Translations under genes and position numbers: made by a program | Origin: Nothophaeocryptopus gaeumannii | Taxonomy: Eukaryota; Ascomycota; Dothideomycetes; Mycosphaerellales; Mycosphaerellaceae | Length of the DNA stretch: 64,000 bases | Reading direction: 5' to 3' | NCBI GenBank assembly: GCA_031771865.1 | Contig: JASISA010000040.1 | Span: 558,001 to 622,000 of the forward strand | In this document: piece after piece, positions 33,051 through 43,252 of the stretch | How positions within the stretch are numbered: the first letter of the stretch is position 1 | Layout of the letters: each line of letters starts with the position of its first letter | The notes under the pieces: model-generated | Told to the model about the DNA's origin: nothing | Seen by the model: the letters and a program-made list of their open reading frames with translations, nothing else | Databases searched by the model: none

Positions 33051-34706
33051 ATGGCTTCGCCGGAAGCCGTGAGAGCTTTGCGAAGTCTCGTAAGAGCCTC
33101 ATACAAACCACTCGCCTTCCGTCAACAGCGAAGGACAATGTGCGCCAAGTGTCTCGCCAGTCAGAATGTGAGAGGCTCACAGCAGAGACGGCCAACCCGC
33201 GTGCTGGCGAAAGGACAGCAAGAGGCTGGCTTGCAAAGACAAGATAGGAGACGAATGGCAACCGTCGCGGACCAGCCACACAGAGGCCCCATAGCAGAGT
33301 ACGATGCGAGGGTGGCATCGGGCAGATTACGAGACGACGAGCATCAGCGAACACTCATCCAGGCACTCCAAGACCTCCACGACCGCTTGACGAGATACAA
33401 TCCACCGAAAATCGTCAAGCCCACCATTGAATCCCTACAACCCAAGAAGAAGTCTTACCTCAGCTCCCTTCTTGGGAACAGCGATGAGGCCCAACTAGTC
33501 ATGCGGGCTCGTCCAGACCTGCCAAAAGGCATATACATGTACGGAGACGTAGGAAGTGGTAAGACCATGATGATGGATCTCTTCTACGATACACTCCCTC
33601 CGAATATCACGCATAAGACGCGGATACATTTTCACAACTTCATGCAAGATGTGCATAAGCAGCTTCATAAGATGAAGATGCAGTATGGCAACGACATCGA
33701 TTGCATTCCATTTGTGGCGGGAGAGATTGCCGAACAAGCGTCAGTGCTCTGCTTTGACGAGTTCCAGTGTACGGACGTAGCAGATGCCATGATCTTGAGG
33801 AGATTGATCGAGAGCTTGATGGCACACGGAACGGTTTTGGTCACTACCTCGAACAGACACCCGAAGGAATTGTACAAGAACGGCATACAGCGCGAGTCCT
33901 TCATTCCGTGTATCAATCTCCTCCTGACTCAACTCAGAGTCTTGAATTTGGACTCCACGACCGACTACCGCAAGATTCCTCGCCCACCATCAGGCGTATA
34001 CCATCACCCGCTCGACAATTCGGCCCAGGGGCATGCAGAGCATTGGTTCAAGTTTCTCGGTGACGTCGAGCATGACCCTCCTCACCCAGACGTCCAGCAT
34101 GTGTGGGGTCGAGAGATCACAGTGCCAAAGGCGTCAGGCAAAGCATGCTGGTTCACTTTCAACGAGTTGATTGGGTCAGCCACTGGAGCTGCTGATTACT
34201 TGGAACTAGTAAAGCATTACGATGCTTTCATTGTGACTGACGTGCCTGGCATGAATTACCGATCCCGAGATCTGGCAAGACGATTCATTACCTTTCTGGA
34301 TGCTGTATATGAATCTCGTGCGAAGCTTGTCCTGACAACCGCTGTCCCGCTGACGCAACTGTTCATGTCTCGAAACGAGATTGACGATATTATCGACCAG
34401 GCTGCCGAATCAAGCAATTCTGGGAAGAAGGCGAAGGAGGTGAAGACGAAGCCTGGCAGCGATGTCGACGACGCTATGCGGATGATGATGGACGATCTTG
34501 GCATGAACATGGACTCGCTCAAAAACAGCAGTTTCTTCACGGGTGACGAGGAAGCCTTTGCCTTCGCTCGCGCTCTGTCCCGTCTCAGTGAGATGGGTAG
34601 CCAGGAGTGGGTTGAGCGAGGCCTTGGACTGGAGAAATCTGGAGGCGAGAAGGAGAAGCAGGACTGGCAGAAAGTCCGTGGACATTGGAGACAAGACAGC
34701 TACTGA
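33051..34706 (+). CDS. afg1: AFG1-like mitochondrial ATPase
   Basis: Intronless; 551 aa. The first 85 residues are Arg/Gln/Ala rich with no acidic residues until late, consistent with a mitochondrial presequence. The P-loop is GDVGSGKT (about residue 165), the Walker B region is SVLCFDEFQCTDVADAMIL, and the family motifs TTSNRHPKELYKNGIQRESFIPCI and DVPGMNYRSRDLARRFITFLDA are complete. AFG1/LACE1 proteins are AAA+-like ATPases that help degrade or handle mitochondrially encoded cytochrome oxidase subunits and mediate mitochondrial protein quality control. Length and motifs are normal. Confidence 0.93.
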   Translation: MASPEAVRALRSLVRASYKPLAFRQQRRTMCAKCLASQNVRGSQQRRPTRVLAKGQQEAGLQRQDRRRMATVADQPHRGPIAEYDARVASGRLRDDEHQRTLIQALQDLHDRLTRYNPPKIVKPTIESLQPKKKSYLSSLLGNSDEAQLVMRARPDLPKGIYMYGDVGSGKTMMMDLFYDTLPPNITHKTRIHFHNFMQDVHKQLHKMKMQYGNDIDCIPFVAGEIAEQASVLCFDEFQCTDVADAMILRRLIESLMAHGTVLVTTSNRHPKELYKNGIQRESFIPCINLLLTQLRVLNLDSTTDYRKIPRPPSGVYHHPLDNSAQGHAEHWFKFLGDVEHDPPHPDVQHVWGREITVPKASGKACWFTFNELIGSATGAADYLELVKHYDAFIVTDVPGMNYRSRDLARRFITFLDAVYESRAKLVLTTAVPLTQLFMSRNEIDDIIDQAAESSNSGKKAKEVKTKPGSDVDDAMRMMMDDLGMNMDSLKNSSFFTGDEEAFAFARALSRLSEMGSQEWVERGLGLEKSGGEKEKQDWQKVRGHWRQDSY

Positions 34707-35077
34707 TCGATGTGGTGTGAAAAGGACATTTAGCGAGCGAGCATTTGGTCGTGATACCCTTCCAGCGACGCCATAGCAGAGACAAGGCAAGGTGGCTAAG
34801 GCGTCAGCTTCAGCTTCGCAGTCCCATTATCTCTGTATCTCTTACTTCGCCTTCATCACTACAAGGTTTCTTGGAGTGGTCCACAAAGCCACCAAAGTCT
34901 TGGCGTGCGTGCGGCTGACGTACTGTGCAGTTCGCTGATCCACCACGGCATACGAGGCTTGGAGGCCTCCAAAGACACTTGATCTTCGGAAGATTATGAA
35001 GCTGATTTGAACAGCTAGGACTTGGACGTTGGGAATGAACAACCCAACCTCCGTGTCCAAATTTTCCATGGATAGTG
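34707..35077. other. Intergenic
   Basis: About 370 bp between tandem genes; nothing else seen. Confidence 0.55.
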
Positions 35078-35602
35078 ATGATCAGTATGTTTCTTGACAT
35101 GCTTCAGTCGAAAACAAAGCAGCCAGAGGAGGTTACAAGCGACAACGTTCAGTTGAAAATCGAGAAACAACAAGCAATAATCTCCCTCCTCACATTCTAC
35201 ACTCGTGCCTTCGAAACCGCAATCAACACCAGAAACTTCGACCTCACCTCCCCAACATGGCAAAATCTCGCCTCCTCATTCACGTTCGACTGGGCCGAGC
35301 CCGACGCACCGAAAGGCTCTGGGCCCGCACTATGGATGGAAGTTTACAGAGACCTGACGCAAAAGTACCCGGACTACGCGATTAGGATCCTCAGAATGGA
35401 ACATGCCTTCAACCCAGCTATGGATCGAGTAGAGCAGTTTGTGAATGTGGAGAAAGTCGGGTACCCGACCGGAATTGTCAAGCAATATATGGTTTTACAT
35501 GAGTGGAAATTGATGAAGCGCACCGGGAAATGGATGTGTGGTGCTGCGAGGAGTCTTACGGGGATGATGGACCCATCAGACGCTTCATATCAAGCGGCAT
35601 AG
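35078..35602 (+). CDS. Hypothetical protein, possibly NTF2/SnoaL-like
   Basis: Intronless; 174 aa from the ATG at 35078 (the codon before it is GTG). The N-terminal helix IEKQQAIISLLTFYTRAFETAINTRNFDL followed by short strands (VEQFVNVEKVGYPTGIVKQYMVLHEWKLMKRTGKWM) resembles the helix-then-curved-sheet order of NTF2-like small proteins. No catalytic motif is evident and there is no signal peptide. The last strand ending in a Trp/Lys-rich 'R.GKWM' is typical of SnoaL-like folds. Fold assignment is tentative. Confidence 0.6.
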   Translation: MISMFLDMLQSKTKQPEEVTSDNVQLKIEKQQAIISLLTFYTRAFETAINTRNFDLTSPTWQNLASSFTFDWAEPDAPKGSGPALWMEVYRDLTQKYPDYAIRILRMEHAFNPAMDRVEQFVNVEKVGYPTGIVKQYMVLHEWKLMKRTGKWMCGAARSLTGMMDPSDASYQAA

Positions 35603-36325
35603 CTCTCTGCCGCCGAGCAGTCAACCAGCATCGATTGAGCCTTCGAGATGCATCAATGTCAGAACCTCCACAAACCCGGCACGTCGGTCCTGGAACAGAG
35701 GGACGTGTCGATAGCAGGATCATCTGAGGTTTGGGTGGAATTAGCACACGTTCTCCAAGGTCATTGTGTCTGAAGTGAAGATGGAAGCGTTGAACCATAT
35801 CAGGCAAACCATGAATATTGTTATATCTGTCAACATCATCCGAGAAAGACGACTACAGATCCAATAGCATATTGAAGAAATAATGTTCTCATCATATAGA
35901 ACTCAGATGTTGGGGGTTGCAGGTTGGAGTGAAGCTTACCGAAGAAGTGTGGTCTACTTTTTAACAAGTCGTTGTGGTGGTTCCTTGAGCTATCAGAAGT
36001 TGAAGTGTTTGGAGAGTGAACGTGACAGCTGGCTACATGCCTAAGGTGCTTGAGAAGAGACGCAAAAGAAGCGATATACGATGACCTCGGGGCAGGGGAG
36101 GGGTAAAAGCCAAGTTGGAATGGATATGCAGGATTAGCTCAGAAGGCTGAAATTGTTGATCGTTTGGGATTCGAACATCGTCAACATCACTGTTGACTGT
36201 TGTTAGATTGCTTCATTTGACTATTGTGCTTGTTGTTGGAACACATTCTCACGAAGCTGCTCAGTCCGCATCTATCACACAGACACAGGAGACACTATTC
36301 ATCTGGACCTCACTTGAACCGCACA
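35603..36325. other. Intergenic
   Basis: About 720 bp. At 36130..36182 a short stretch resembles tRNA A- and B-box sequences but the two are too close to form a tRNA. Confidence 0.5.
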
Positions 36326-37072
36326 ATGGACCCGGCATCAATCAAACAAACCCTCATAGCTTCAGGCGAGGCGTGGACACCTCAATTCGAGAACCTGCTC
36401 TCGGTATCACCAGCCTACCTCGCCGCATACGCCAAGCTTCGTGCCGTTCCCATCAATAAGCAAAAGCTTCCACGCAAAATTCAGGAACTCATTCTCTTGG
36501 CAGTAGACGCTCAAGTGACCCATCTCTTCCAACCCGGCATGCAACTACACATCTCCGAAGCGCAAAAAGCAGGTGCCTCTCGTGGCGAGATAATCGAAAC
36601 CCTCGAGTTGGCTTCCGTGCTTGGAGTGCATTCCGTGACAGCTGGTGTACCCTTGCTTCAGCAGGTCCTCGAGGAGAAAGGGACGAGAATTTCTGATGAC
36701 CAGTTGAGCGAAAGGCAAGAACAGCTCAAAGCGAACTTCATCCGTCAAAGGGGTTACTGGTCTGGAAGCTGGCCTCCGGTTCTCGCACTCTCGCCTGATT
36801 TCTTTGAGGCGTACACTGAGTACTCGTCCGTGCCATTTCAGGAAGGCAAGTCGCATCTAGAGCCGAAAGTGAAAGAGCTGGTGTATTGTGCGATCGACTG
36901 TGCGACCACGCATCTCTATGAGCCGGGACTGAAGATCCATATCCGGAATGCGATTGAAAAAGGGGCGAGCCCGGAGGAGGTGATGGAGGTTTTTGAGCTA
37001 GCGGCTTTGATGGGTGTTCATACTGTGCTGATGGGAGCGGAAGCTTTGACTCGGGTAGAGAAAGGACAGTAG
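36326..37072 (+). CDS. Carboxymuconolactone decarboxylase/AhpD-like protein with two repeats
   Basis: Intronless; 248 aa from the ATG at 36326; an earlier in-frame start at 36224 is TTG. Two copies of a CMD-like half are visible: residues about 47-115 (KIQELILLAVDA, HLFQPGMQLHI, AGASRGEIIETLELASVLGVH) and about 175-240 (KVKELVYCAIDC, HLYEPGLKIHI, GASPEEVMEVFELAALMGVH). The AhpD redox CxxC is absent from both halves, so peroxidase-type chemistry is unlikely. CMD family proteins include gamma-carboxymuconolactone decarboxylases and many of unknown function. Its stop lies only 18 bp from the stop of the convergent gene on the minus strand. Confidence 0.8.
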   Translation: MDPASIKQTLIASGEAWTPQFENLLSVSPAYLAAYAKLRAVPINKQKLPRKIQELILLAVDAQVTHLFQPGMQLHISEAQKAGASRGEIIETLELASVLGVHSVTAGVPLLQQVLEEKGTRISDDQLSERQEQLKANFIRQRGYWSGSWPPVLALSPDFFEAYTEYSSVPFQEGKSHLEPKVKELVYCAIDCATTHLYEPGLKIHIRNAIEKGASPEEVMEVFELAALMGVHTVLMGAEALTRVEKGQ

Positions 37073-37090
37073 CGTTGATATGAGTCTCAT

Positions 37091-38395
37091 TCAGTCGTCT
37101 TCGTCGATCTCTGTTTTGACAGCTTCGTTGCTCTCTTGGAGAAAGGTCAGGTTTTCATGCGATAGCCCCATTCCAGCCGAGAGCATCTTCTCGAAAACCT
37201 TCTTCGCCTTCTCTCTCTCAATTCCCGACAGCTTCTGGTGCCGGCTTTTGGACTCACGAGATTCTGCTCTACCACCCTGAATGCCATCATCCTCGCTTGA
37301 GGTGCCGCTAAGACTGGCAGCATGTGTTCCCGCCAGCTGCTTGTGCAGATTTGAAGCCCATAACGCGACCATACCGCGCAGCTCAAGCAGTTCTGAGCTA
37401 GTGTCGTACGGCGGATTCAGAAGTAGCTCATCCAGTCGTTGTGCGATCCGACCAGCTTCCTCGACTTCCCGATGCCGGACCTGATATCGGCTCTGCAACT
37501 GGTCAGATGTGTCGCTCCGCACACTTCGGGTGTCTTCTAGCTCCGACATATCGTGTGGCGCTGAGGTCCTTGCCAATGCCCTCCGTGATCGTTCCTGAAC
37601 TTCATAGACCCAGATGTTGAAAAAGGCAGGGTATATAACTTTCGCGGTCACGTCCGAATGCTTCGCTCTCTCTCGGTGTGGGTATTGGAGGGTCAAGCGT
37701 TCATAGTAGTCCCGCGCCTGCTTAAAGCCTTCGTCGGTGATGACTGGCGGTGGCACAGCATCTTCACCAGCTGGTACGACGTCGCCATCGCTGCTGCTCG
37801 TCACAGGCCGCGCGTGCTGGTCTTCAAGGCTTTGACTCCGTCTCATCAAAAGCTCGGCGCCAACCATCCACCTCCCATGTTGTCTGATGTCGGGCCCGTG
37901 CCCGGCGATTTCAGTGCGCAGAATCAGGCCCCATACCCGAGAAGCCCGAACCCAATCCCCATGAAGCATACATTTGTGCAATATAGCGGTCAAATTGTCC
38001 AGGTGCCGGCGCTTCAGGGATCCGGAGTGGCCTTCTGGGTTTGCCTTGGGTACGAACAATGGGGGATTAAGCTGTGCAAGTTCTTCCTCGACCGACAGGC
38101 GGCTTGAGGGTTCCTTGACGGCTGCATGTGGGAAGTTGCCACCGGGTAGAGGCTTTTCTCTCGGCCAGCCAGCTACATAGTATGGGTCTTTCTTGTTGAC
38201 AGGATGTGGCACTCTCGGCTCGTCGAGAATATCTGACTCCGGGTGTGGAGATTGCTTTGTCGGAGAAGCCAGTCCTTCATTTTGGTCGTCGCTGGCGTCA
38301 GCGTCTCGCTTGCGCTTGCGGTCGCGCTTCTGCTCGCGGGTAAGGAAAGACTGCTGGTCCGTCGGCGGGCGATACACGGGCGTAAAAGTCGGCAT
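37091..38395 (-). CDS. RNA polymerase I-specific initiation factor Rrn11-like
   Basis: Intronless; 434 aa. The N-terminal 60 residues are basic and Asp/Ser rich (TREQKRDRKRKRDADASDD), probably nuclear localising. The central part has helical repeats: LKRRHLDNLTAILHKCMLHGDWVRASRVWGLILRTEI, then GPDIRQHGRWMVGAELLMRR, which resembles the TPR-like core of fungal Rrn11, a subunit of the Pol I core factor. The C-terminus carries Ser-rich and acidic stretches. I base the name on resemblance of the central helices only; another TPR-like nuclear factor remains possible. Confidence 0.58.
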   Translation of the reverse strand: MPTFTPVYRPPTDQQSFLTREQKRDRKRKRDADASDDQNEGLASPTKQSPHPESDILDEPRVPHPVNKKDPYYVAGWPREKPLPGGNFPHAAVKEPSSRLSVEEELAQLNPPLFVPKANPEGHSGSLKRRHLDNLTAILHKCMLHGDWVRASRVWGLILRTEIAGHGPDIRQHGRWMVGAELLMRRSQSLEDQHARPVTSSSDGDVVPAGEDAVPPPVITDEGFKQARDYYERLTLQYPHRERAKHSDVTAKVIYPAFFNIWVYEVQERSRRALARTSAPHDMSELEDTRSVRSDTSDQLQSRYQVRHREVEEAGRIAQRLDELLLNPPYDTSSELLELRGMVALWASNLHKQLAGTHAASLSGTSSEDDGIQGGRAESRESKSRHQKLSGIEREKAKKVFEKMLSAGMGLSHENLTFLQESNEAVKTEIDEDD

Positions 38396-39166
38396 GTCTG
38401 CAGGCTGAAAGTATGTATCGAGTACTTGCAGTACTTCTAGGCGGTCAGACTCGGAAGGCGCGTCGGGTGAAGTGTGGCCACGGTGGTCCTATCGGCAGTT
38501 TACACATGTCACCTTGCATTTCGTGCGCGCCAGTGATGAATTGATCAGCATTGGCTTAGCGATTGACGGGTGTCAGAGCAATATTGGTCGTTGCTGGGTT
38601 GTGCTGTAAAGCAAAGGCAATCTCAGACTCTAAATAATGGAGACGCGTGAGTCGCCAGATCTCGCTAGAAGAACAACAAGGAGGATGTGACTTGCTGTCC
38701 TCAGGCTCTGCTGTCAATGTCCCCGAACACGCTGCTCTTCTCCACTCCCGCGGTCGTGGTCTACGTGTTCTGTGAGTGAAGGAGTTGGTGGACAGCGCAG
38801 TAGTCGTAGTAATGGTAGTGGTGCATTTGTTGAGTGTCTGCTCGTGCTTTCAAAACGGCGCTAGGCTGCTTGTTCCCTAGCCCTTTCTTCTGCTCGGTAG
38901 CCAAGCCATGTGCCTCTCATCCTAACCCTACGCCTACAACGTGACGACCTGACCCTCAGGCTCCACAAGGCGAACATAGCCCGACCTGGCTGACATCTTC
39001 CTACACCAAACATCCCTCCCCGACATCTATCCACCGCCGACCGGGCAGTCGCCGCCCTTCTTTGACCCGCACACCAGCAGAAGGAGTGATGTGCGGTGCC
39101 GGCGAGCGTGAGCAGTCGCAGTCGCAGTCCTCGTAGCCGCAGCAGCAGCGCCCTCGCTCACTCGCG
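38396..39166. other. Divergent intergenic region
   Basis: About 770 bp containing the promoters of the Rrn11-like gene and the RING gene. The right end is pyrimidine/CAG rich 5' leader. No gene seen. Confidence 0.55.
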
Positions 39167-41581
39167 ATGGGTCAAGGGGCCTCGCAGCCTGACCGGCGAG
39201 ATGCTGCCTCCCAGAATGATGGTCCTCGTCCGAGTCGACGACCGACCGTGTCGCTGCGGAGAGCGCTGGGAGGCAGACGCGAGCAACACCGGACTACCGA
39301 TCAGCACGACGACGGGGACGACGACGACGACGACGACGACTTCGACGATGGCCTGCTGAATGCCTCCGCCGTCCACAGCCAGCGGCGGCCTCACGGTAAT
39401 CGCTCCGCCAACACCTCTACCTCTCGATTCTCCCAGCTCTGGCGCTCCGCAGAGGAAGAGGCTCCCTCACCAGCACCGCCACCGACAGAGCCCTCACGCA
39501 GCGGCACCCTAGTCCGGCGAACACGGTCACGTTTCCATGAAATGCTGCACCGGAGTAGCAGCAGCAGCGGCAACCGCCCAAATCTCCTACAGCATCTATC
39601 ACGTCCGCGATACTTACGAAGCGGTGCAAGTCACAGTCGCGACACCGACTTCTTACCTCCTCGCCTCCCCTCCCTCGACATGTCTTCCTCCACCTTCGAC
39701 AACGAGACATTTGTTTCACACCAAGAGTCCGAACCAGCTCCACGCAGCGAGCACTCACATCGCTCGAGTAATAGACGTCTGAATGTACTCAGACCCGATC
39801 GACCTTTCCGGCCGCTGGCCTCACTCCGCCGCAGACGCTCGCCCGAAGCATCCTCTTCCGTGTCGTCGATACGTCCGAATCGAAACGAAGATCAAGCCGC
39901 CATGCTGAGCAGACTTCTAAGCGTAGCCGCCGCAGCAACGGCAGCAACATTGATGGGTGATGACCACAATGCATTGCGAGAGGCCCAAAGTCTAACGGGA
40001 AGCTCGGGGTTGGGAGATTTGAGTGGCAGCGGCGAAGACGGTAGCTTCGACGGCTTCTTGCGAGCCTTGCAGAATGGCAGGATAGCATCCGCATTACGAC
40101 AAGGTGGCAATGGCGGCGACGGAGAAGGCTCTGGTGAGAATGCTGCACCCTTGAACTTCTTTCGCATGTTCCGCTTCGGCGCTCAAGGCGGCGGAGAAAG
40201 CCAAAATTCTCCTGCTGCCAGTGATGGCGCCAGTGAGTCCGGCGCAGGCGAGGGCCGCATGGTGCCTATCATCATAGTAGGTATACGCTCCATCTCTCCT
40301 GGCTCCAGCTCCGGTACAGGATCGCCCAGCGAAGATCTACCTCCCTTCATCGATGCGCTGGGCAACTTCCCTACACCACTCCCTGCTCATGCGCTCGGCA
40401 CACACGGTCACGAGAGCATTGACTCGATCCTTCGACCTCCGCAGAACGGTACCTCATTTCGACATAGGAGAAGAGCAAGCATGGGCGGTTTCGGAATGGG
40501 GAGGAGCAGACTGAGTGATAGGATGGACGATCAGCGAGATCACCGTTCACCAGATAGGAGGAGACAGAGGCCTTGGAGCGTCGCGAGTTCCAGCTCCAAT
40601 CTCGAACCACGACCACCGCCTGCGACGCCCGCGAGTCCGAGCCTCGAGTTCAGTCGGATACCTAGCCGGAACAGCACGCCGAGCCATTCCAGACCAACAT
40701 CACTTGTAGCGAACAGCATGCGCGACTTCGACTCATCGAGACGAAATAGTCTCTTGCACCGATCCTCTGCCGTCAGCCCGCTCAGCTCTCACACAGAGGA
40801 AACAGCATCAATACATTCGACACACTCCGGAACAGGACTCTTGGGCGAGCCAGAGCCTTTCAGATTTCACCGACGCTCGGACACAGCACCGAATATTCAC
40901 TACCCTCGATTCGCTTCTGGCCACCCACGGAGAAATGGAGTAGTCGAACCAGATAATTTACGACCACTTTCACGATCATCTACCAGCAACGACACGGAAG
41001 CCAGCAGCGAGAATCGAAACAGCAACAGCGATTCGCGCAGCTGGATCATCTACGTTCTGGGTGGCTCTTACCCTGAGAACCACCCCATCCTGACGACACC
41101 GAGTCTCTTCACAGAGAACCCTACATACGAGGACATGATGCTGCTATCAGCTCTGCTTGGACCAGCAAAAGCTCCAGTTGCCACGGATGAAGATGTACAG
41201 AGCGCTGGCGGCGTATACAATATCGAGACGATCTTGATGTCAGACGATGCTGCGAAGACAGCACAGCTGGTAGCTGTTGCAGCGGAAAGCGAAGAGCAAG
41301 TCATTCTTGAGACAAATCAACGCTGCCTTGTTTGCTTGTGTGATTTCGAGGCAGAGGACGTTGCACGGAAACTTGTCAAGTGCAACCACTTGTTCCACAA
41401 GGAGTGCATCGACCAGTGGCTGACCACTGGCCGCAACTCCTGTCCGCTCTGTCGCGAGCAGGGCGTGGACGAGAAGAAGACAGACGAAGCCGGCGACGAA
41501 GCAACCGAAGCTTCAGCCGAGAGCTCTAGCAGTGAGACAGTTGCTGGAGCCGCGGAGCCTGTGGAGCTGGAGGCCTCGTAG
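39167..41581 (+). CDS. RING-H2 E3 ubiquitin ligase with N-terminal myristoylation signal
   Basis: Intronless; 804 aa. The start MGQGASQ fits an N-myristoylation consensus (Gly2, Ser6). Residues 45-65 include eight consecutive Asp codons written as GAC. The long middle is low complexity (Ser/Arg/Pro), consistent with disorder. The RING-H2 finger is at about 720-766: CLVCLCDFE, then CNHLFHKECIDQWL, then CPLC. Just before it, SWIIYVLGGSYPENHPIL and NPTYEDMMLLSALLGPAK are conserved-looking blocks seen in fungal membrane-associated RING ligases. It should transfer ubiquitin from an E2; the acyl anchor would place it at a membrane. The C-tail is acidic and Ser rich. Confidence 0.87.
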   Translation: MGQGASQPDRRDAASQNDGPRPSRRPTVSLRRALGGRREQHRTTDQHDDGDDDDDDDDFDDGLLNASAVHSQRRPHGNRSANTSTSRFSQLWRSAEEEAPSPAPPPTEPSRSGTLVRRTRSRFHEMLHRSSSSSGNRPNLLQHLSRPRYLRSGASHSRDTDFLPPRLPSLDMSSSTFDNETFVSHQESEPAPRSEHSHRSSNRRLNVLRPDRPFRPLASLRRRRSPEASSSVSSIRPNRNEDQAAMLSRLLSVAAAATAATLMGDDHNALREAQSLTGSSGLGDLSGSGEDGSFDGFLRALQNGRIASALRQGGNGGDGEGSGENAAPLNFFRMFRFGAQGGGESQNSPAASDGASESGAGEGRMVPIIIVGIRSISPGSSSGTGSPSEDLPPFIDALGNFPTPLPAHALGTHGHESIDSILRPPQNGTSFRHRRRASMGGFGMGRSRLSDRMDDQRDHRSPDRRRQRPWSVASSSSNLEPRPPPATPASPSLEFSRIPSRNSTPSHSRPTSLVANSMRDFDSSRRNSLLHRSSAVSPLSSHTEETASIHSTHSGTGLLGEPEPFRFHRRSDTAPNIHYPRFASGHPRRNGVVEPDNLRPLSRSSTSNDTEASSENRNSNSDSRSWIIYVLGGSYPENHPILTTPSLFTENPTYEDMMLLSALLGPAKAPVATDEDVQSAGGVYNIETILMSDDAAKTAQLVAVAAESEEQVILETNQRCLVCLCDFEAEDVARKLVKCNHLFHKECIDQWLTTGRNSCPLCREQGVDEKKTDEAGDEATEASAESSSSETVAGAAEPVELEAS
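39317..39340 (+). repeat. (GAC)8 triplet repeat
   Basis: Eight perfect GAC codons within the RING-H2 gene, encoding polyaspartate. A likely site of length variation between strains. Confidence 0.9.
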
Positions 41582-42394
41582 AGCGAGCTATCCACAACGG
41601 TTTCGCTGAAAGAGTGCTATGATACGAAGACTTCGAGATCTGCACTAGGTGCCAGGGGTAGCTTCTAATAGGCGCCGTGCGGACAGACTGTGCTGGGTGG
41701 TTTGTGATACAGCTGCATTTTCTATGATACCCGTTCGCTTTTGGACTTGCACGTATGATGAACAGAAGAGAGCGCGAGAGATGGTATACAGAGTTTCGGA
41801 CGGGTTAGCATGGCGTTTCAAATGGGAATGGGACTGGGTCAAGCGGGAATGAGGAGTTTTGATTTCAGCGAAGGCGTGTCAATAGGCGGCGACCGGGTGC
41901 TGAAGACCGCCTCACTACTGTGTACTGGCGCGAGAGGAGGCGCTTCGAGGGAGGGAGGCACCTTCGGCGTGAGTCTTCATTCTCTGTGTTTTCTTAACGA
42001 CATTACGACGCATTGCTCCAGAATGGGATGAGCAAAGCAGGCATGGAAACGATTATCGATGGCGAGGAGCTGTCTTTCGTCAGGATTCTGGAAGCATAGC
42101 GAGGGAATCGAAAGATGTCTATCGATCGCGAAACAACCTCTCTCCCCTTGTTTCCACCCGCTTTCCCAAGTGATGTTGTCCAGTGATTGCTGTCAGTTCG
42201 GTCTTGGCGGCGCAACTTTTAGCTTCAAGTTCGCTGCGAGCACCCTGACCTGAGCTCCACCAAGGCACCTCACTGCCCGCGGGCAAGCACGTCAGATCAA
42301 AAGACAACTTAAACAAATGTGAGAACTCCCAACCCTCTACCTAACACCTGCTCAAATGTAAGACGTTCTGCCATCTCCTTCACTTCAATCGCTC
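41582..42394. other. Intergenic
   Basis: About 810 bp between tandem genes; only short ORFs without features. Confidence 0.55.
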
Positions 42395-43153
42395 ATGGAT
42401 GTCTCTCACGATTCTACTCTTCGCTTGAAGCTCTCTCTTTCCTCTTCACAGCTCACCGCCGATAAGTCCCAATTGGCTCTCAAGCACCCTGACGACACCA
42501 TGTCCTCCACCTCCCAGTCCAAGAAGCTCACGATCTACCTCGGCTACGGCTCCAATCTCTGGCTCCATCAAATGCGCCAGCGATGTCCGACGAGCAAGTA
42601 CCTGGGCATTGCGCGGTTGAAGGGGTATAAATGGATCATCTACGATCGAGGGTATGCGAATATCGTCGAGCTCGAAGAGCATGAGAAGGAGGAGGAGGTG
42701 GAGGAGAAACACGATTACACGAAAGAAGTCTGGGGACTGGTGTACAGCCTCGAAGAAAAAGACGAAGCCCGTCTCGACGTGAATGAAGGCGTACCGATCG
42801 CATACACAAAAGAATGGATTGGATGTGAATTCTGGAGCAGCTCCAACAACCGTGAGATCATCACAGATACGGCTACGGAGCTCGCATACTCTCCTCTCGG
42901 GAAGCCTGATACGAGCAAGGAGCCGGATAAGGTGGATATGTTGGTCTACATCAATCGGAAGCAAGTGAAGGAGACAGATCCGAAGAAGGAGTATATCTAT
43001 CGGATGAATATGGGGATTCGGGATGCGGTGAAGGAAGGGGTGCCGAGGGAGTATGTGAAGCAGGTGATGAGGAGGTTTATACCGGATGTGGAGGATAAGG
43101 AGGCGGAGGGTGTTGCTAGGAGGCAGGCGTTGGAGTTTGAGGATGAGCGGTGA
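42395..43153 (+). CDS. Gamma-glutamylcyclotransferase-like (GGCT/AIG2-fold) protein
   Basis: Intronless; 252 aa from the first ATG, or 217 aa from the ATG at 42500 (MSSTSQSKK), which better fits the domain start. IYLGYGSNLWLHQMRQRCP is the YGSN motif that opens the cyclotransferase fold and binds the gamma-glutamyl group. ARLKGYKWIIYDRGYANIVE and EVWGLVYSLEEKDEARLDVNEG follow in the expected order, the latter carrying the acidic cluster near the active site. Such enzymes release 5-oxoproline from gamma-glutamyl peptides; fungal members with this layout are uncharacterised. A long Lys/Glu-rich C-terminal helix is present. Confidence 0.8.
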   Translation: MDVSHDSTLRLKLSLSSSQLTADKSQLALKHPDDTMSSTSQSKKLTIYLGYGSNLWLHQMRQRCPTSKYLGIARLKGYKWIIYDRGYANIVELEEHEKEEEVEEKHDYTKEVWGLVYSLEEKDEARLDVNEGVPIAYTKEWIGCEFWSSSNNREIITDTATELAYSPLGKPDTSKEPDKVDMLVYINRKQVKETDPKKEYIYRMNMGIRDAVKEGVPREYVKQVMRRFIPDVEDKEAEGVARRQALEFEDER

Positions 43154-43252
43154 ATGAGGAGGGGGAATGTCAGGAACGCTTGACGATATTATCAGGAACG
43201 CTAATCTGTCTCTATGAGCGCTCAAGGACGAACACTAAAGACTGGCCTTGGA

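Noticed and set aside
36130..36182. tRNA-like GGATTAGCTCAGAAGG..GGGATTCGAAC
   Set aside because: A-box and B-box resemblance only; spacing is too short and no acceptor or anticodon stem forms.
38920..38942. CCTAACCCTACGCC resembling telomere repeats
   Set aside because: Only one or two imperfect units inside a gene-rich area; chance.
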